Below are positions 1-9,377 of a stretch of DNA of 64,000 nucleotides, piece by piece. The notes under the pieces were generated by a model. It was not told the DNA's origin, searched no databases, and saw only the letters and a program-made list of their open reading frames with translations. The stretch is from contig JAKFXX010000001.1 of NCBI GenBank assembly GCA_021731145.1, forward strand, positions 26,062 to 90,061, written 5' to 3'. The first letter of the stretch is position 1. Each line of letters begins with the position of its first letter. This DNA comes from Gammaproteobacteria bacterium. Its GTDB lineage: Bacteria > Pseudomonadota > Gammaproteobacteria > Ga0077554 > Ga007554. A program made the translations under genes and the position numbers.

Positions 1-1
1 C

Positions 2-175
2 GTGCGTTCATCCATCGAGCTTGGCCATAACCTGGGGCTCCAGGTAGTAGCGGAAGGCGTGGAAAGCAGCGACGTGTGGGAATCACTCGCGAAGATGGGC
101 TGCGATTACGCCCAGGGCTTCTACATCAGCCACCCGCTATCGGCAAATGAGTTGCTGCGCTGGACACAGCATTAG
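2..175 (+). CDS. EAL-domain protein, C-terminal fragment (cut by window edge)
   Basis: The first 57 codons visible in this frame end in a TAG and carry the final part of an EAL cyclic-di-GMP phosphodiesterase domain. The VAEGVE motif, which holds the last conserved catalytic-loop glutamate, is followed by the usual end GCDYAQGFYISHPL. The N-terminal part, including the EAL motif itself and any sensor or GGDEF domain, lies outside the window, so activity cannot be judged. A second EAL protein is at 7489-9336 and has the same kind of ending. Confidence 0.85.
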   Translation: MRSSIELGHNLGLQVVAEGVESSDVWESLAKMGCDYAQGFYISHPLSANELLRWTQH

Positions 176-232
176 AGCGCTGCCTTTTCATTCAACCCAG
201 ATTGTCCATTAGCCCCAAAACCGTATGCTTAA

Positions 233-323
233 TGTAGGTTGGGTCAAGCGAAGCGGACCCAACATGGCACTGAAGCAATGGTTTTGTTGGGTCCGGAGCT
301 TGCGCTCCTTGACCCAACCTACA
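233..323. repeat. Composite palindromic intergenic repeat (BIME-like)
   Basis: Two hairpin-forming halves lie between the EAL gene and the 3' end of parC. Each half pairs TTGGGTC with GACCCAA, and the outer ends GTAGGTTGGG and CCCAACCTAC are complementary across the whole unit. This is the form of a REP/BIME repeat. It may also act as a bidirectional transcription end for the converging genes. Confidence 0.7.
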
Positions 324-391
324 CACTGATTTTTTCAGAGGTTCTGTGCGGGGTTTTTTGATCGTCATCTCATAGCTATCTGCCCGCCCTG

Positions 392-2641
392 CTACTCCAC
401 ACTGACCTTATCAACACGCTGAAACCCCCTGGGCAGCAGACTGCCGCGCCTGCCACGCTCGCCCGCATAGTGCTCCAGATCAGCGGGCTTCAAGGTGAAA
501 TGGCGTTGCCCTGAGTGGATGGTCAGGTTTCCGTCACGCGACACCACGGCAATCGCAACGACAAATTCCTCGCGTGCGGCGACTTTTGCCGGGGGAACAC
601 CAATGATCTTGTTGCCCTTACCCTTGGTTAGCGCGGGCAGCTCGCTTACCGGGTGGAGCAACAGATGACCGGTGTTGGTGATGGCTGCAACGCGGTCGGT
701 TTCTGCCTGTTTTATCAATACCGGCGGCAACACCCGCGCACCCTCGGGCAGGGTCAACACGGTCTTGCCGTTTTTGTTTTTGGCGTAAAGTTCGTCCATC
801 TTCACGACAAATCCATAACCGGCATCACTGGCTATCAGATAAATATCTTCCGGATTGCCCATGATCACGCTGGTAAACGTGGCGCCCGGCGGCGGGCTGA
901 CGCGCCCGGTAAGCGGTTCACCCTGACCGCGCGCGGATGGCAGGCCATGGGCGGGCAGCGAATAGCTGCGGCCTGTGGAATCGAAAAAAACGGCAAGCTG
1001 ATTGCTGCGTCCTGAGCAAGCCGCGAGGAAGGTATCGCCCGCCTTGTAACTGAGTGTCGTGGGGTCGATGTCATGCCCTTTGGCGGCGCGTACCCAGCCT
1101 TTTTCCGAGAGCACCACCGTTACGGGCTCTGTGGGGATTAATGCTGTCTCGTCCATCGCCTGAGCCGCACGGCGTGCGACTATCGGCGAACGCCGTGCAT
1201 CACCGTATTTTTCCGCATCTTCCATCAGCTCTTTGCGAATCAATGTCTTGAGGCGTTGTGCCGAACCCAGTGTTTTTTCCAGACCATCACGCTCGGCGGC
1301 CAGTGCATCCTGTTCGCCACGTATCTTCATCTCTTCAAGCTTGGCCAGATGCCGCAGCTTCAATTCGAGAATCGATTCAGCCTGCATATCGCTGAGCGTG
1401 AAGCGTTCCATCAACACCGCCTTGGGATGATCCTCGTAGCGGATGATGGCGATAACCTCATCGAGATTCAGATAGGCGATCAGCAGCCCATCGAGGATAT
1501 GCAGCCGTTGCAGAACCTTGTCCAGGCGGTATTGCAGGCGGCGGCGAACCGTGGTGGTACGGAAGGACAGCCATTCGCCAAGAATGACACGCAGGTTCTT
1601 CACCTGCGGCCGGCCATCGATGCCGATCATGTTCATGTTGATGCGATAGCTGCGTTCCAGATCGGTGGTGGCGAACAGATGCGCCATCAGCGCCTCAATG
1701 TCGATACGATTGGAACGCGGCACGATGACCAGGCGCGTGGGGTTTTCATGATCGGACTCGTCGCGCAGATCTTCCACCATCGGCAGTTTCTTGGCATTCA
1801 TCTGTGCGGCGATCTGCTCCAGCACCTTGGAGCCAGACACTTGATGCGGCAAGGCGACAATTACAACGCCATCACCTTCCTTCTCGTAGCGGGCACGCAT
1901 ACGGACACTGCCGTGGCCAGTCTGGTAAATGCGCAGGATATCCTCACGCGGCGTGATGATCTCGGCGTCGGTAGGAAAATCCGGGCCTTGGATGTGCTCG
2001 CACAACTGTTCGACCGTTGCGTTCGGTTCATCCAGCAGTCGAATGCAGGCACTCGTCACTTCGCGCACGTTATGCGGTGGTATGTCCGTGGCCATACCTA
2101 CTGCGATGCCCGTCCCGCCATTGAGCAGCACATGCGGCAGGCGCGCGGGCAGTAGCGCGGGTTCGTCCAGCGTGCCATCAAAATTGGGCACCCAGTCCAC
2201 AGTGCCCTGCCCCAACTCGGCCAGCAGCACCTCGGAAAACCGCCCCAGGCGAGCCTCGGTGTAGCGCATCGCGGCGAATGACTTGGGATCGTCCGGCGAA
2301 CCCCAGTTACCCTGTCCGTCGACCAGCGGATAACGGTAGGAAAAGGGCTGCGCCATCAGCACCATCGCCTCGTAACAGGCGGTATCGCCATGCGGATGAA
2401 ATTTACCCAGCACATCACCCACGGTACGCGCCGACTTCTTGTGCTTGGCGGCAGCGGACAGGCCCAGCTCGGACATGGCATAGACGATACGCCGCTGCAC
2501 CGGCTTGAGCCCGTCGCCGATATGGGGCAGCGCGCGATCGAGAATCACGTACATGGAATAATCCAGATACGCCTTTTCGGTGAATGCCTTGAGCGGCAGG
2601 CGTTCGATGCCTTCGTAGTTTGTTTCAGGAGTATTCGTCAT
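392..2641 (-). CDS. parC: DNA topoisomerase IV subunit A
   Basis: ParC is the DNA-breaking subunit of topoisomerase IV, which decatenates daughter chromosomes in the cytoplasm as a ParC2-ParE2 complex. The 749-residue length fits the family (about 750). The quinolone-resistance-determining helix [10 protein letters not shown] is at residues 82-91, and the catalytic tyrosine is Y127 in AAMRYTEAR. The tail has the beta-propeller DNA-wrapping domain, shorter and more degenerate than that of GyrA. The residue matching Ser80 of E. coli ParC is Thr87 here. The gene follows parE on the same strand after 122 bp, so the two are probably co-expressed. ParC rather than GyrA is called because of the parE neighbour, the length and the close match to E. 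coli ParC around the active site. Confidence 0.97.
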   Translation of the reverse strand: MTNTPETNYEGIERLPLKAFTEKAYLDYSMYVILDRALPHIGDGLKPVQRRIVYAMSELGLSAAAKHKKSARTVGDVLGKFHPHGDTACYEAMVLMAQPFSYRYPLVDGQGNWGSPDDPKSFAAMRYTEARLGRFSEVLLAELGQGTVDWVPNFDGTLDEPALLPARLPHVLLNGGTGIAVGMATDIPPHNVREVTSACIRLLDEPNATVEQLCEHIQGPDFPTDAEIITPREDILRIYQTGHGSVRMRARYEKEGDGVVIVALPHQVSGSKVLEQIAAQMNAKKLPMVEDLRDESDHENPTRLVIVPRSNRIDIEALMAHLFATTDLERSYRINMNMIGIDGRPQVKNLRVILGEWLSFRTTTVRRRLQYRLDKVLQRLHILDGLLIAYLNLDEVIAIIRYEDHPKAVLMERFTLSDMQAESILELKLRHLAKLEEMKIRGEQDALAAERDGLEKTLGSAQRLKTLIRKELMEDAEKYGDARRSPIVARRAAQAMDETALIPTEPVTVVLSEKGWVRAAKGHDIDPTTLSYKAGDTFLAACSGRSNQLAVFFDSTGRSYSLPAHGLPSARGQGEPLTGRVSPPPGATFTSVIMGNPEDIYLIASDAGYGFVVKMDELYAKNKNGKTVLTLPEGARVLPPVLIKQAETDRVAAITNTGHLLLHPVSELPALTKGKGNKIIGVPPAKVAAREEFVVAIAVVSRDGNLTIHSGQRHFTLKPADLEHYAGERGRRGSLLPRGFQRVDKVSVE

Positions 2642-2670
2642 GGTTTACCAGTCAGGAAAAAGCCGTTAGC

Positions 2671-2695
2671 CACAGAGCACACAGAGTTCACAGAG
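2671..2695. repeat. Short tandem CACAGAG repeat between parE and parC
   Basis: Three CACAGAG units sit at 9-bp spacing (2671, 2680, 2689) in the 122-bp gap between parE and parC. This resembles a dispersed low-complexity repeat of proteobacterial intergenic regions. No promoter or terminator could be recognised in the gap. Confidence 0.5.
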
Positions 2696-2763
2696 AAAAA
2701 ATATTCCCCGGTTATCCGCGTAACCCGCATCGTCTCTGCGGCTTGCATCTATGGTTTTTAGAA

Positions 2764-4653
2764 TCACACAACCTCCGCCAGATCACCCTTCAGCTCCAGC
2801 CACGCCTTGCGATCACCGGCGCGTTTTTTGGCCAGCAGCATGTCGATGAGGCTGTTGGTGTCATCATCAGCTTCGATGGTGAGTTGCACCAGACGACGGG
2901 TGTCGGGGGCGATGGTGGTTTCACGCAGTTGCAGCGGGTTCATCTCGCCCAACCCTTTGAAGCGCTGTATGCTGACCTTGCCTTTAACCTTCTCTGCCGC
3001 GAGGCGATCAAGTACGCCCTGTTTCTCGGCATCATCCAGCGCGTAGAAAATTTCCTTGCCGACATCGATGCGGTACAGCGGCGGCATGGCGACAAACACG
3101 TGCCCCGCCTCGACCAGCGGCCGGAAATGGCGCAGGAACAAGGCGCACAGCAACGTGGCGATGTGCGCGCCATCGGAATCGGCATCGGCAAGAATGCAGA
3201 CCTTGCCGTAGCGCAAACCATCGAGCTTGTCCAAACCCGGTGTCACGCCGATGGCCACGGAAATATCGTGCACCTCCTGCGAGGCCAGCACCTCGTCGGA
3301 GCCGACCTCCCAGGTGTTGAGGATTTTGCCGCGCAACGGCATGATCGCCTGAAACTCGCGGTCACGCGCTTGTTTGGCGGAACCGCCCGCAGAATCGCCC
3401 TCAACCAGAAACAGTTCGGTACGTTTAAGATCTTGAGAGGTGCAATCGGCAAGCTTGCCGGGCAACGCAGGACCGCTGGCGACCTTCTTGCGCACCACCA
3501 ACTTTCCGGCACGCAAGCGGATCTGGGCATTGCCAATGGCATATTGCGCAATGCGCTCGCCCATCTCGGTGTGCTGGTTGAGCCACAGGCTGAAGGCATC
3601 TTTCACCACACCGGAGACGAATGCGGCACATTCGCGCGATGACAGCCGCTCCTTGGTCTGGCCGCTAAATTGCGGGTCCTGGAGCTTCGCCGAAAGAATG
3701 TAGCTGCACCGATCCCACACATCTTCCGGGGCCAGGCGCACCCCGCGTGGCAGCAAGTTACGGAATTCGCAGAATTCGCGAACAGCCTCAGTGAGGCCGG
3801 TGCGCAATCCATTCACATGCGTGCCGCCCTGTGCGGTCGGAATCAGGTTCACATAGCTTTCGGCGACCACCTCGCCGCCTTCCGGTAGCCACACCACTGC
3901 CCACTCGGCGGCTTCCTTATTGCCTTCCATGCGCCCGATAAACGGCTCATCCGGCAACAGTAGCGCATCTTTCAGTTCATCGAGCAGATAATCCTTGAGA
4001 CCGTCCTGATATTGCCACTCGGCCTTCTCACCGCTGGCCTCATCAAAAAAACTCACCCGCAGACCTGGGCACAGCACCGCTTTGGCACGCAGGATATGTT
4101 GCAGTTTCGACACCAGGAACTTCGGCGTGTCAAAATATTTGGGGTCTGGCAAGAAACGCACTGTGCTGCCGGTATTCTGCTTGCCCACCGGGCCAATGAC
4201 CACAAGATCAGACACCTTGTCGCCATTGGCGAAGGCCATGTGATATTCCTTGCCGCCGCGCCGCACCCACACATCAAGCCGCTGTGACAGAGCGTTGACC
4301 ACCGACACGCCGACGCCGTGCAGCCCGCCGGAAAAGGTGTAACTTTTGTTGGAAAATTTACCCCCCGCGTGCAGCCGCGTGAGGATCACCTCCACCCCTG
4401 GCACACCTTCCTCGGGATGGATATCGACCGGCATGCCGCGGCCATCGTCCTTAACCTCCAGCGAACCATCCTTGTAGAGAATCACATCAATGGATTTGGC
4501 AAACCCGGCAAGGGCTTCATCAACACTGTTGTCGATCACCTCCTGAGCAAGATGATTGGGGCGCGTGGTGTCGGTATACATGCCGGGGCGCTTGCGCACC
4601 GGGTCGAGGCCACTCAAGACCTCGATGGCGGCGGCGTTATATACAGTACTCAT
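2764..4653 (-). CDS. parE: DNA topoisomerase IV subunit B
   Basis: ParE is the ATPase subunit of topoisomerase IV and drives strand passage by ParC. At 629 residues it matches E. coli ParE (630). The GHKL ATPase motifs are present in order: NSVDEA, DDGRGMP and the ATP lid GGLHGVGVSVVNALS. They are followed by the transducer domain and the TOPRIM metal-binding motifs LVEGDSAGGSA and ADADSDGAHI, and then QRFKGLGEMNP near the C-terminus. The usual ParE start region is intact. The gene lies between the pentapeptide-repeat gene (106 bp upstream) and parC (122 bp downstream), all on the minus strand. Confidence 0.97.
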   Translation of the reverse strand: MSTVYNAAAIEVLSGLDPVRKRPGMYTDTTRPNHLAQEVIDNSVDEALAGFAKSIDVILYKDGSLEVKDDGRGMPVDIHPEEGVPGVEVILTRLHAGGKFSNKSYTFSGGLHGVGVSVVNALSQRLDVWVRRGGKEYHMAFANGDKVSDLVVIGPVGKQNTGSTVRFLPDPKYFDTPKFLVSKLQHILRAKAVLCPGLRVSFFDEASGEKAEWQYQDGLKDYLLDELKDALLLPDEPFIGRMEGNKEAAEWAVVWLPEGGEVVAESYVNLIPTAQGGTHVNGLRTGLTEAVREFCEFRNLLPRGVRLAPEDVWDRCSYILSAKLQDPQFSGQTKERLSSRECAAFVSGVVKDAFSLWLNQHTEMGERIAQYAIGNAQIRLRAGKLVVRKKVASGPALPGKLADCTSQDLKRTELFLVEGDSAGGSAKQARDREFQAIMPLRGKILNTWEVGSDEVLASQEVHDISVAIGVTPGLDKLDGLRYGKVCILADADSDGAHIATLLCALFLRHFRPLVEAGHVFVAMPPLYRIDVGKEIFYALDDAEKQGVLDRLAAEKVKGKVSIQRFKGLGEMNPLQLRETTIAPDTRRLVQLTIEADDDTNSLIDMLLAKKRAGDRKAWLELKGDLAEVV

Positions 4654-4759
4654 GTTTTTGAAGGTCTCGAAAAGTAACGGAAAACACAGTAATGGGCGGG
4701 AAAACTACTGAAAATGTGCGCTCAAGTCAAATCCTGAAGGTGACAAAAAAGCGCTATGT

Positions 4760-5662
4760 CTAGTGAATACAATGACCTAAAGATCCTTTTGCGCAGGCAC
4801 TTTTATCCACCCAAATAGCGTTATCCAGCCGCACTCCCTCAAGATTCGCCCCCTCCAGCCTGGCGCCCGAGAGATCCGCATATGAAAGATTCGCCCCCTG
4901 CAAATTGGCATTGCTCAGATCGGCGTTGCGCAGGCTGACGCCAAGCATCACCGCCCCTTGCAGATCCGCCGCGCTCAGGTCCGCGATGCTCAAGGTAGCA
5001 AAGGACAGGTCACTGCCTTTAAGTTTGCCCTCACGTAGCGAGGCGCCACTCAGATTGACATTGCGCAATTTGGCACCGGTCAGATCGGCCCCGTCCAAGT
5101 GTACGCCTTCCATACGGCAATCGCTCCAATTAACACCCGGGCGCGCCGACACAGTGCAATCCCATGCCGCGTTCTCCGACGCCGGTTGGGATAAAAACAG
5201 CAGCCCCGCGACAAACAAAATTATACCGCCGATAACGATAGCGGCCCACTTACCGTTAAACCGGGCCGTCTGTCCCGCATCCCTGCCGGCTTTGGCGATC
5301 CGATGCTGAACCACCTCGCCCGGTTCCTGCTGCCTGCGATCACCGCTACGCCGGCTCACCCCCTCAGGCACTACATCGTTCGGGCCACGCCGCTCGCGCA
5401 GCCGCTCATCAGCCCAACGCCGTGCCGCGTGAAGACGCTCCTGCACGAGGGAATCATTAGAGTCGGCCCGCATTGCTTCGGGGATCAATTCCGGCATGGC
5501 ATTCACCGGCGTCCACGTCTCCCGGTCCTGGCTCAACTCATCGTCCAGACCGATGCGCCCCAACAGGATATGGCGCGACACCAAGCCTGCTGCAAATGGA
5601 CCCCTGATTTCGCCGCCACGGCGAACGTACCACAAATGCTGATTCTGCATGTCACGTTTCAC
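4760..5662 (-). CDS. GYF_2-like, membrane-anchored pentapeptide-repeat protein
   Basis: This 300-residue protein has three visible parts. Residues 8-60 resemble a GYF_2 adaptor domain (WYVRRGGEIRGPF, then a segment ending in WTPV). Residues 61-138 are charged and Arg-rich. A single membrane helix at about 139-158 is followed by roughly 20 pentapeptide repeats at 181-285 of the A(D/N)LxG type. The repeats should fold as a right-handed beta-helix and, by the positive-inside rule, would be periplasmic, with GYF in the cytoplasm. Translation could also start at Met5. Pentapeptide proteins of the Qnr/MfpA type bind gyrase and topoisomerase IV, and this gene sits directly upstream of parE on the same strand. 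The predicted topology argues against a direct contact. The function is unknown. Confidence 0.8.
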   Translation of the reverse strand: MKRDMQNQHLWYVRRGGEIRGPFAAGLVSRHILLGRIGLDDELSQDRETWTPVNAMPELIPEAMRADSNDSLVQERLHAARRWADERLRERRGPNDVVPEGVSRRSGDRRQQEPGEVVQHRIAKAGRDAGQTARFNGKWAAIVIGGIILFVAGLLFLSQPASENAAWDCTVSARPGVNWSDCRMEGVHLDGADLTGAKLRNVNLSGASLREGKLKGSDLSFATLSIADLSAADLQGAVMLGVSLRNADLSNANLQGANLSYADLSGARLEGANLEGVRLDNAIWVDKSACAKGSLGHCIH

Positions 5663-5749
5663 CTCTGATGAACAAGTGTATGGAATTATCCCAAGTTTAG
5701 TCTATACTCACTTTGTAGCCGCTACCCAATGGTTGGAGGTATATTTGCG

Positions 5750-5839
5750 ATGGCAAACACTTTGTACCCTCATTGCCACCTCATTGCGCCCTTCACGGGC
5801 ATCACGGTGATCACGGGTAGATTCGTGACATGCGAGTAA
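5750..5839 (+). CDS. Possible 29-codon leader ORF upstream of the FliK-like gene
   Basis: A short frame begins with ATG at 5750, ten bases after a strong GGAGGT ribosome-binding site (5735-5740). It ends at TAA 5837-5839, so it overlaps the start codon of the FliK-like gene (5830). FliK-like itself has no good Shine-Dalgarno sequence, which suggests translational coupling. A weak promoter (ATGGAA, 17 bp, TATACT, with the -10 at 5703-5708) lies before it. The peptide matches no family I recognise. An alternative is that the ribosome site is fortuitous. Confidence 0.35.
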   Translation: MANTLYPHCHLIAPFTGITVITGRFVTCE

Positions 5840-7023
5840 ATGCTCCGGAGCAGGCGTCTCCAGCCATCACACCGGGCAGCCCCAAGGCATTGGACGCATG
5901 GCGTGTGGGGCAGGTTCTCAATGCAACCGTCATTGAAACAGCAGCACAGGGCGCCATAACGCTGCGTATCAATAATACCTTGATCCAGGCACAAAGCCAG
6001 TTGCCCGTCTCCCCCGGCCAGCAACTCAGTTTACAGGTTGCCAACACCGGGCAACAAACCGTTTTGAAGGTAATCGAACCCGCTGCGCCCACCGACCCGC
6101 TAACCCAGGCATTACGGGTAGCCTTACCGCGTCAGGCCGCGCTTCCACCGCTGCTGGCCAATCTCGCGTGGCTCTCCGCACCGTCCGGAACGGCGCAAGC
6201 ATCCACTTTATCCCCGGCGGTAACGCAGCTCGCCAGCCAGCTCTTCAACAACCTTGCCAGCGCGGCCAGCGCCACCACGGCCCAAGGCCTCAAGGACGCC
6301 CTTTACAACTCAGGCCTGTTCCTGGAAAACAAACTGGCGCATCAGGTCCCTAGACAGGATCAACAAGGCTTGAAAAATGACTTTAAGGCCGGTTTGTTGC
6401 GGCTTCTGGAAGGGCTTCATGCAGAGAGTGTCCGGGGCCAAAACTCACCGGGCCAGCCCTCCGCCACACAACCGCCATCATTGCGGGGCTCCCCTTTGCA
6501 GGCCCAACCGGCAGTGCCTGCCTCGCTTCCTGTGCAATCTCCTTCTGGCGCGGTAGCGGAATTGACGCAGCAAACAGAGGGCGCACTGGCGCGATTGCAA
6601 CTCAACCAGTTGACTTCGCTACCGGCCGCCGAGCATCCCGCGCCGCTCTGGACACTTGAGTTGCCGCTACGCCACAATGGCCGCGCCGATCTGCTCCATA
6701 TGCGCATTGAACAGGATCAAACCGCAAAACGGTCGAGCACACAGAACGCATCGTGGACGGTTTCACTGGGGCTCGACCTCGACGGCCTGGGCCCCATGCA
6801 TGCCCGCATCACACTTGCCAATGAACGGGTTTCCACTACGCTATGGGCAGAGCGTGGCGAGACCGTGGCATTGCTGGACAAACATATTGATGAACTTCGC
6901 CATGGCCTCGCGCACGCAGGACTCAAAACAGACACTATCCGCTGCCAGCAGGGAGAGCCACCCCGTGCAACGTCTGAGGCGGCAATCACCAATGAAATGG
7001 CCTTGGTGGACCTCACGGCATGA
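5830..7023 (+). CDS. FliK-like flagellar hook-length control protein (Flg_hook C-terminal domain)
   Basis: The 397-residue protein has the FliK plan. A low-complexity Ala/Gln/Pro/Ser-rich N-terminal two-thirds is followed by a conserved C-terminal domain at about 275-385 that starts near LWTLELPLRHNGRADLLHMR and continues through a segment on antisense-free beta strands and a final helix pair. In FliK this domain contacts FlhB and switches export specificity from hook to filament. The gene overlaps the next one by 4 bp (ATGA), and that gene encodes an FlhB C-terminal domain, so the two very likely act together. No other flagellar gene is in the window. It could be a FliK paralogue rather than the main hook-length ruler. 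Confidence 0.75.
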   Translation: MRVNAPEQASPAITPGSPKALDAWRVGQVLNATVIETAAQGAITLRINNTLIQAQSQLPVSPGQQLSLQVANTGQQTVLKVIEPAAPTDPLTQALRVALPRQAALPPLLANLAWLSAPSGTAQASTLSPAVTQLASQLFNNLASAASATTAQGLKDALYNSGLFLENKLAHQVPRQDQQGLKNDFKAGLLRLLEGLHAESVRGQNSPGQPSATQPPSLRGSPLQAQPAVPASLPVQSPSGAVAELTQQTEGALARLQLNQLTSLPAAEHPAPLWTLELPLRHNGRADLLHMRIEQDQTAKRSSTQNASWTVSLGLDLDGLGPMHARITLANERVSTTLWAERGETVALLDKHIDELRHGLAHAGLKTDTIRCQQGEPPRATSEAAITNEMALVDLTA

Positions 7024-7322
7024 CCAAAAAGCCTTCACCCGCAAAGAGTGCCGTGGCGCTACGCTATGACGGCACAGGCGCGCCCCGTGTTACCGCTCAG
7101 GGTGAGGGGTATGTTGCCGAACAGATTCTGGCATTGGCGGATGAGCATAACGTTCCGCTACATAAGGACGCCAACCTTGTACAGTTACTTTCCCAACTGG
7201 AGCTGGGGGAGGAAATCCCGGCCTCGCTGTATGCTGCGGTTGCGGAAGTGCTTTCGTTCGTTTATCTGTTGTCGGGCAAACTTCCCCGGCACGCAATGCG
7301 AGAAGAGCAACGCCAAACATGA
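7020..7322 (+). CDS. Stand-alone FlhB C-terminal-like (EscU/YscU/HrcU family) protein
   Basis: These 100 residues match only the cytoplasmic switch domain of FlhB: SAVALRYDG, then APRV, a helix with AEQILALADEHNVPL, and the LGEEIPASLYAAVAEVLSFVYLL block. The four membrane helices of full FlhB are absent. So is the autocleavage motif NPTH that normally precedes AVAL: here the residues before it are KSAKS-like. It cannot self-cleave in the known way. The gene starts in the stop codon of the FliK-like gene. Such short FlhB homologues are known in flagellated bacteria and can partly replace the cleaved FlhB domain; whether this one does so is inference. Confidence 0.85.
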   Translation: MTKKPSPAKSAVALRYDGTGAPRVTAQGEGYVAEQILALADEHNVPLHKDANLVQLLSQLELGEEIPASLYAAVAEVLSFVYLLSGKLPRHAMREEQRQT

Positions 7323-7488
7323 ACAATACAAGGGAAGCAAAGTGACTCCTGACGGCAAAAAATTTACTTTAGGTTACAATTCACCCTATCCTGTTAAACC
7401 AAGACTAAAGGTAATGGTATATTGTGCCGATCATCCATATTCCATAATAAATATAAATACCATCTACAAGAACCAAAGAAATTGAAGA

Positions 7489-9336
7489 ATGACGCCTTTT
7501 CGCGAAAAACCTGAGACTCTTGTGGTTAACAACACTCCGACAAACAAGCCGCCCTCCGGGCAAAGCCACCAAGCGCTACCGCAAACACTGCGCGACGCGA
7601 ACCAAATGCGTCTCCTCATCATCAGCGACCAGCCTGGCGATATTGCGCTAATGAGATCAGCGCTCGAACAAAACGGGTTCACCAACCTGATAGTGGCTGG
7701 AAACAGCGAAACAGCATTCGAACACCTAAGAAACAGTCTTGTGAGTGGCGTCAGCGACATTAATGCCATCTTGATGGATGTCACGGTTCCCAGCATGAAT
7801 GGCTATGAAACATGCCGCATGCTGCACGCCAACAGCGACTGGAATGCGATTCCCGTTATCATAATCGCCCCCAACGAAGAATCCAGTCAAATGCCCTTTG
7901 ACGCAGGCGCCACGGACATCATCTTCAAGCCCATTCGCGGCATGGAACTGATACCCCGCGTCATCGCAGCGCTGTCCCTCAAGGAAGAACGTGATTTGCG
8001 TAAATCCCGCGAGCATGAACTGGAAACCGAGCTGGCCGAGCGCAAGGTGATGGAGGCGCGGCTGCAATACCTGGTAGGCCATGACGACCTGACAGGATTA
8101 AGCAACCGCCGCCGACTGGAGCAGGAGCTGGAACTGGCAGTGCTGAATGCCCATTACAACAACACCACCAGCGCCCTGCTCTACCTTGATCTCGATCAAT
8201 TCAAAGTAGTCAACGACACGGAAGGCCATACTGCGGGCGACCGCCTGCTGATCAACGTCGCCAACAAACTCAGGCGCCAGGTAGGCGCAACCGGCACACT
8301 GGCACGCATCAGTTCTGATGAATATGCCGTGCTGATTGAAAACGTCACCCTGGATGACGCCGTGCGGACTGCCGAATCGTTTCGCTGCCTGATGGATGAA
8401 TTCTATTTCAAAACAGACAGCCGCACTTACCACATCGGCGTCAGCATCGGCGTAGCTTTAATCCATCCCGAGGAAAGCATAACAGCGGGTGATGCGCTGA
8501 CCCGCGCCGATCAAGCATGCTACGTCGCCAAGACGCGCGGCCGCAACATGGTTCATGTGTTCAGCCATGAAGACACGGAAATGCTGCCCTTGCGCCACGC
8601 CGCGCAATGGGTGCCACGGATCAGGGACGCCTTGCTTAACGACAAGTTTTGCCTGGTCTTCCAGCCCGTAATCAGCCTGCCTAGCCATGAGACCACCCAT
8701 TACGAAGCGTTGATACGCATGATCGGAAATCATCAGGAGCTGATCAGCCCGGACAATTTCATCCCGGTAGCAGAGCGCATGGGACTGATACACGATATCG
8801 ACCTGTGGGTAGTGGATCATGCCATTGATGTTTTGCGCACATTGCCCGCGCATTTGTCGCTTAATATCAACCTGTCCAGCCACGCCTTCCAGGATCCCGC
8901 CCTGCCGCCCCTGATCAGGGAAAAGCTCGCGACAACCGGGGTCGATGGAAAACGCATCACCTTCGAGATTACCGAAACCGCCGCCATCGCCAATTTTTCA
9001 CAGACACGCAACATGATCACCCAGTTGCGCACGCTGGGCTGCCGGTTCGCACTTGACGATTTCGGCGCGGGATTCAATTCATTCAGCTATCTCAAGCAGT
9101 TTCCTGTCGACTACCTGAAAATAGACGGCGCATTCATCACCAACCTTGTCAACGATCCTGTAGACCAGACGCTGGTCAAATCCATGACCGAAGTTGCCCG
9201 CACCCTCGGCAAGCGCACCGTCGCCGAGTTTGTGGAAAACAGCGAAACCTTGGCACTGCTTAAGGAGTATGGGGTTGATTATGCGCAAGGATACTATGTG
9301 GGCAAGCCGCAACCACTCAAGATGACAGGCTATTAG
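7489..9336 (+). CDS. REC-GGDEF-EAL cyclic-di-GMP signalling protein (degenerate GGDEF)
   Basis: The 615-residue soluble protein has three domains. A receiver domain at about 40-165 carries phospho-acceptor Asp97 (ILMDVTVPSMNG) and Lys147 (FKP). A GGDEF-type domain at about 195-360 has its signature altered to SSDEY (275-279). An EAL domain at about 375-612 has EAL at 406-408, DDFGAGF at 523-529, Lys544 in DYLKIDG, and VAEFVE near 578. The EAL catalytic set looks complete, so the protein is probably a phosphodiesterase whose activity is set by phosphorylation and perhaps by GTP binding to the inactive GGDEF domain. No partner histidine kinase is adjacent. It follows the FliK/FlhB-like pair by 166 bp, so a link with motility is plausible but not shown. 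Confidence 0.92.
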   Translation: MTPFREKPETLVVNNTPTNKPPSGQSHQALPQTLRDANQMRLLIISDQPGDIALMRSALEQNGFTNLIVAGNSETAFEHLRNSLVSGVSDINAILMDVTVPSMNGYETCRMLHANSDWNAIPVIIIAPNEESSQMPFDAGATDIIFKPIRGMELIPRVIAALSLKEERDLRKSREHELETELAERKVMEARLQYLVGHDDLTGLSNRRRLEQELELAVLNAHYNNTTSALLYLDLDQFKVVNDTEGHTAGDRLLINVANKLRRQVGATGTLARISSDEYAVLIENVTLDDAVRTAESFRCLMDEFYFKTDSRTYHIGVSIGVALIHPEESITAGDALTRADQACYVAKTRGRNMVHVFSHEDTEMLPLRHAAQWVPRIRDALLNDKFCLVFQPVISLPSHETTHYEALIRMIGNHQELISPDNFIPVAERMGLIHDIDLWVVDHAIDVLRTLPAHLSLNINLSSHAFQDPALPPLIREKLATTGVDGKRITFEITETAAIANFSQTRNMITQLRTLGCRFALDDFGAGFNSFSYLKQFPVDYLKIDGAFITNLVNDPVDQTLVKSMTEVARTLGKRTVAEFVENSETLALLKEYGVDYAQGYYVGKPQPLKMTGY

Positions 9337-9377
9337 TCCTGCCGTGTCATAAGCCGATCAGATGTAAATGCAGGTAG

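Noticed and set aside
5660..5830. Sigma-28 flagellar promoter before the FliK-like gene
   Set aside because: No TAAA and GCCGATAA pair at the right spacing.
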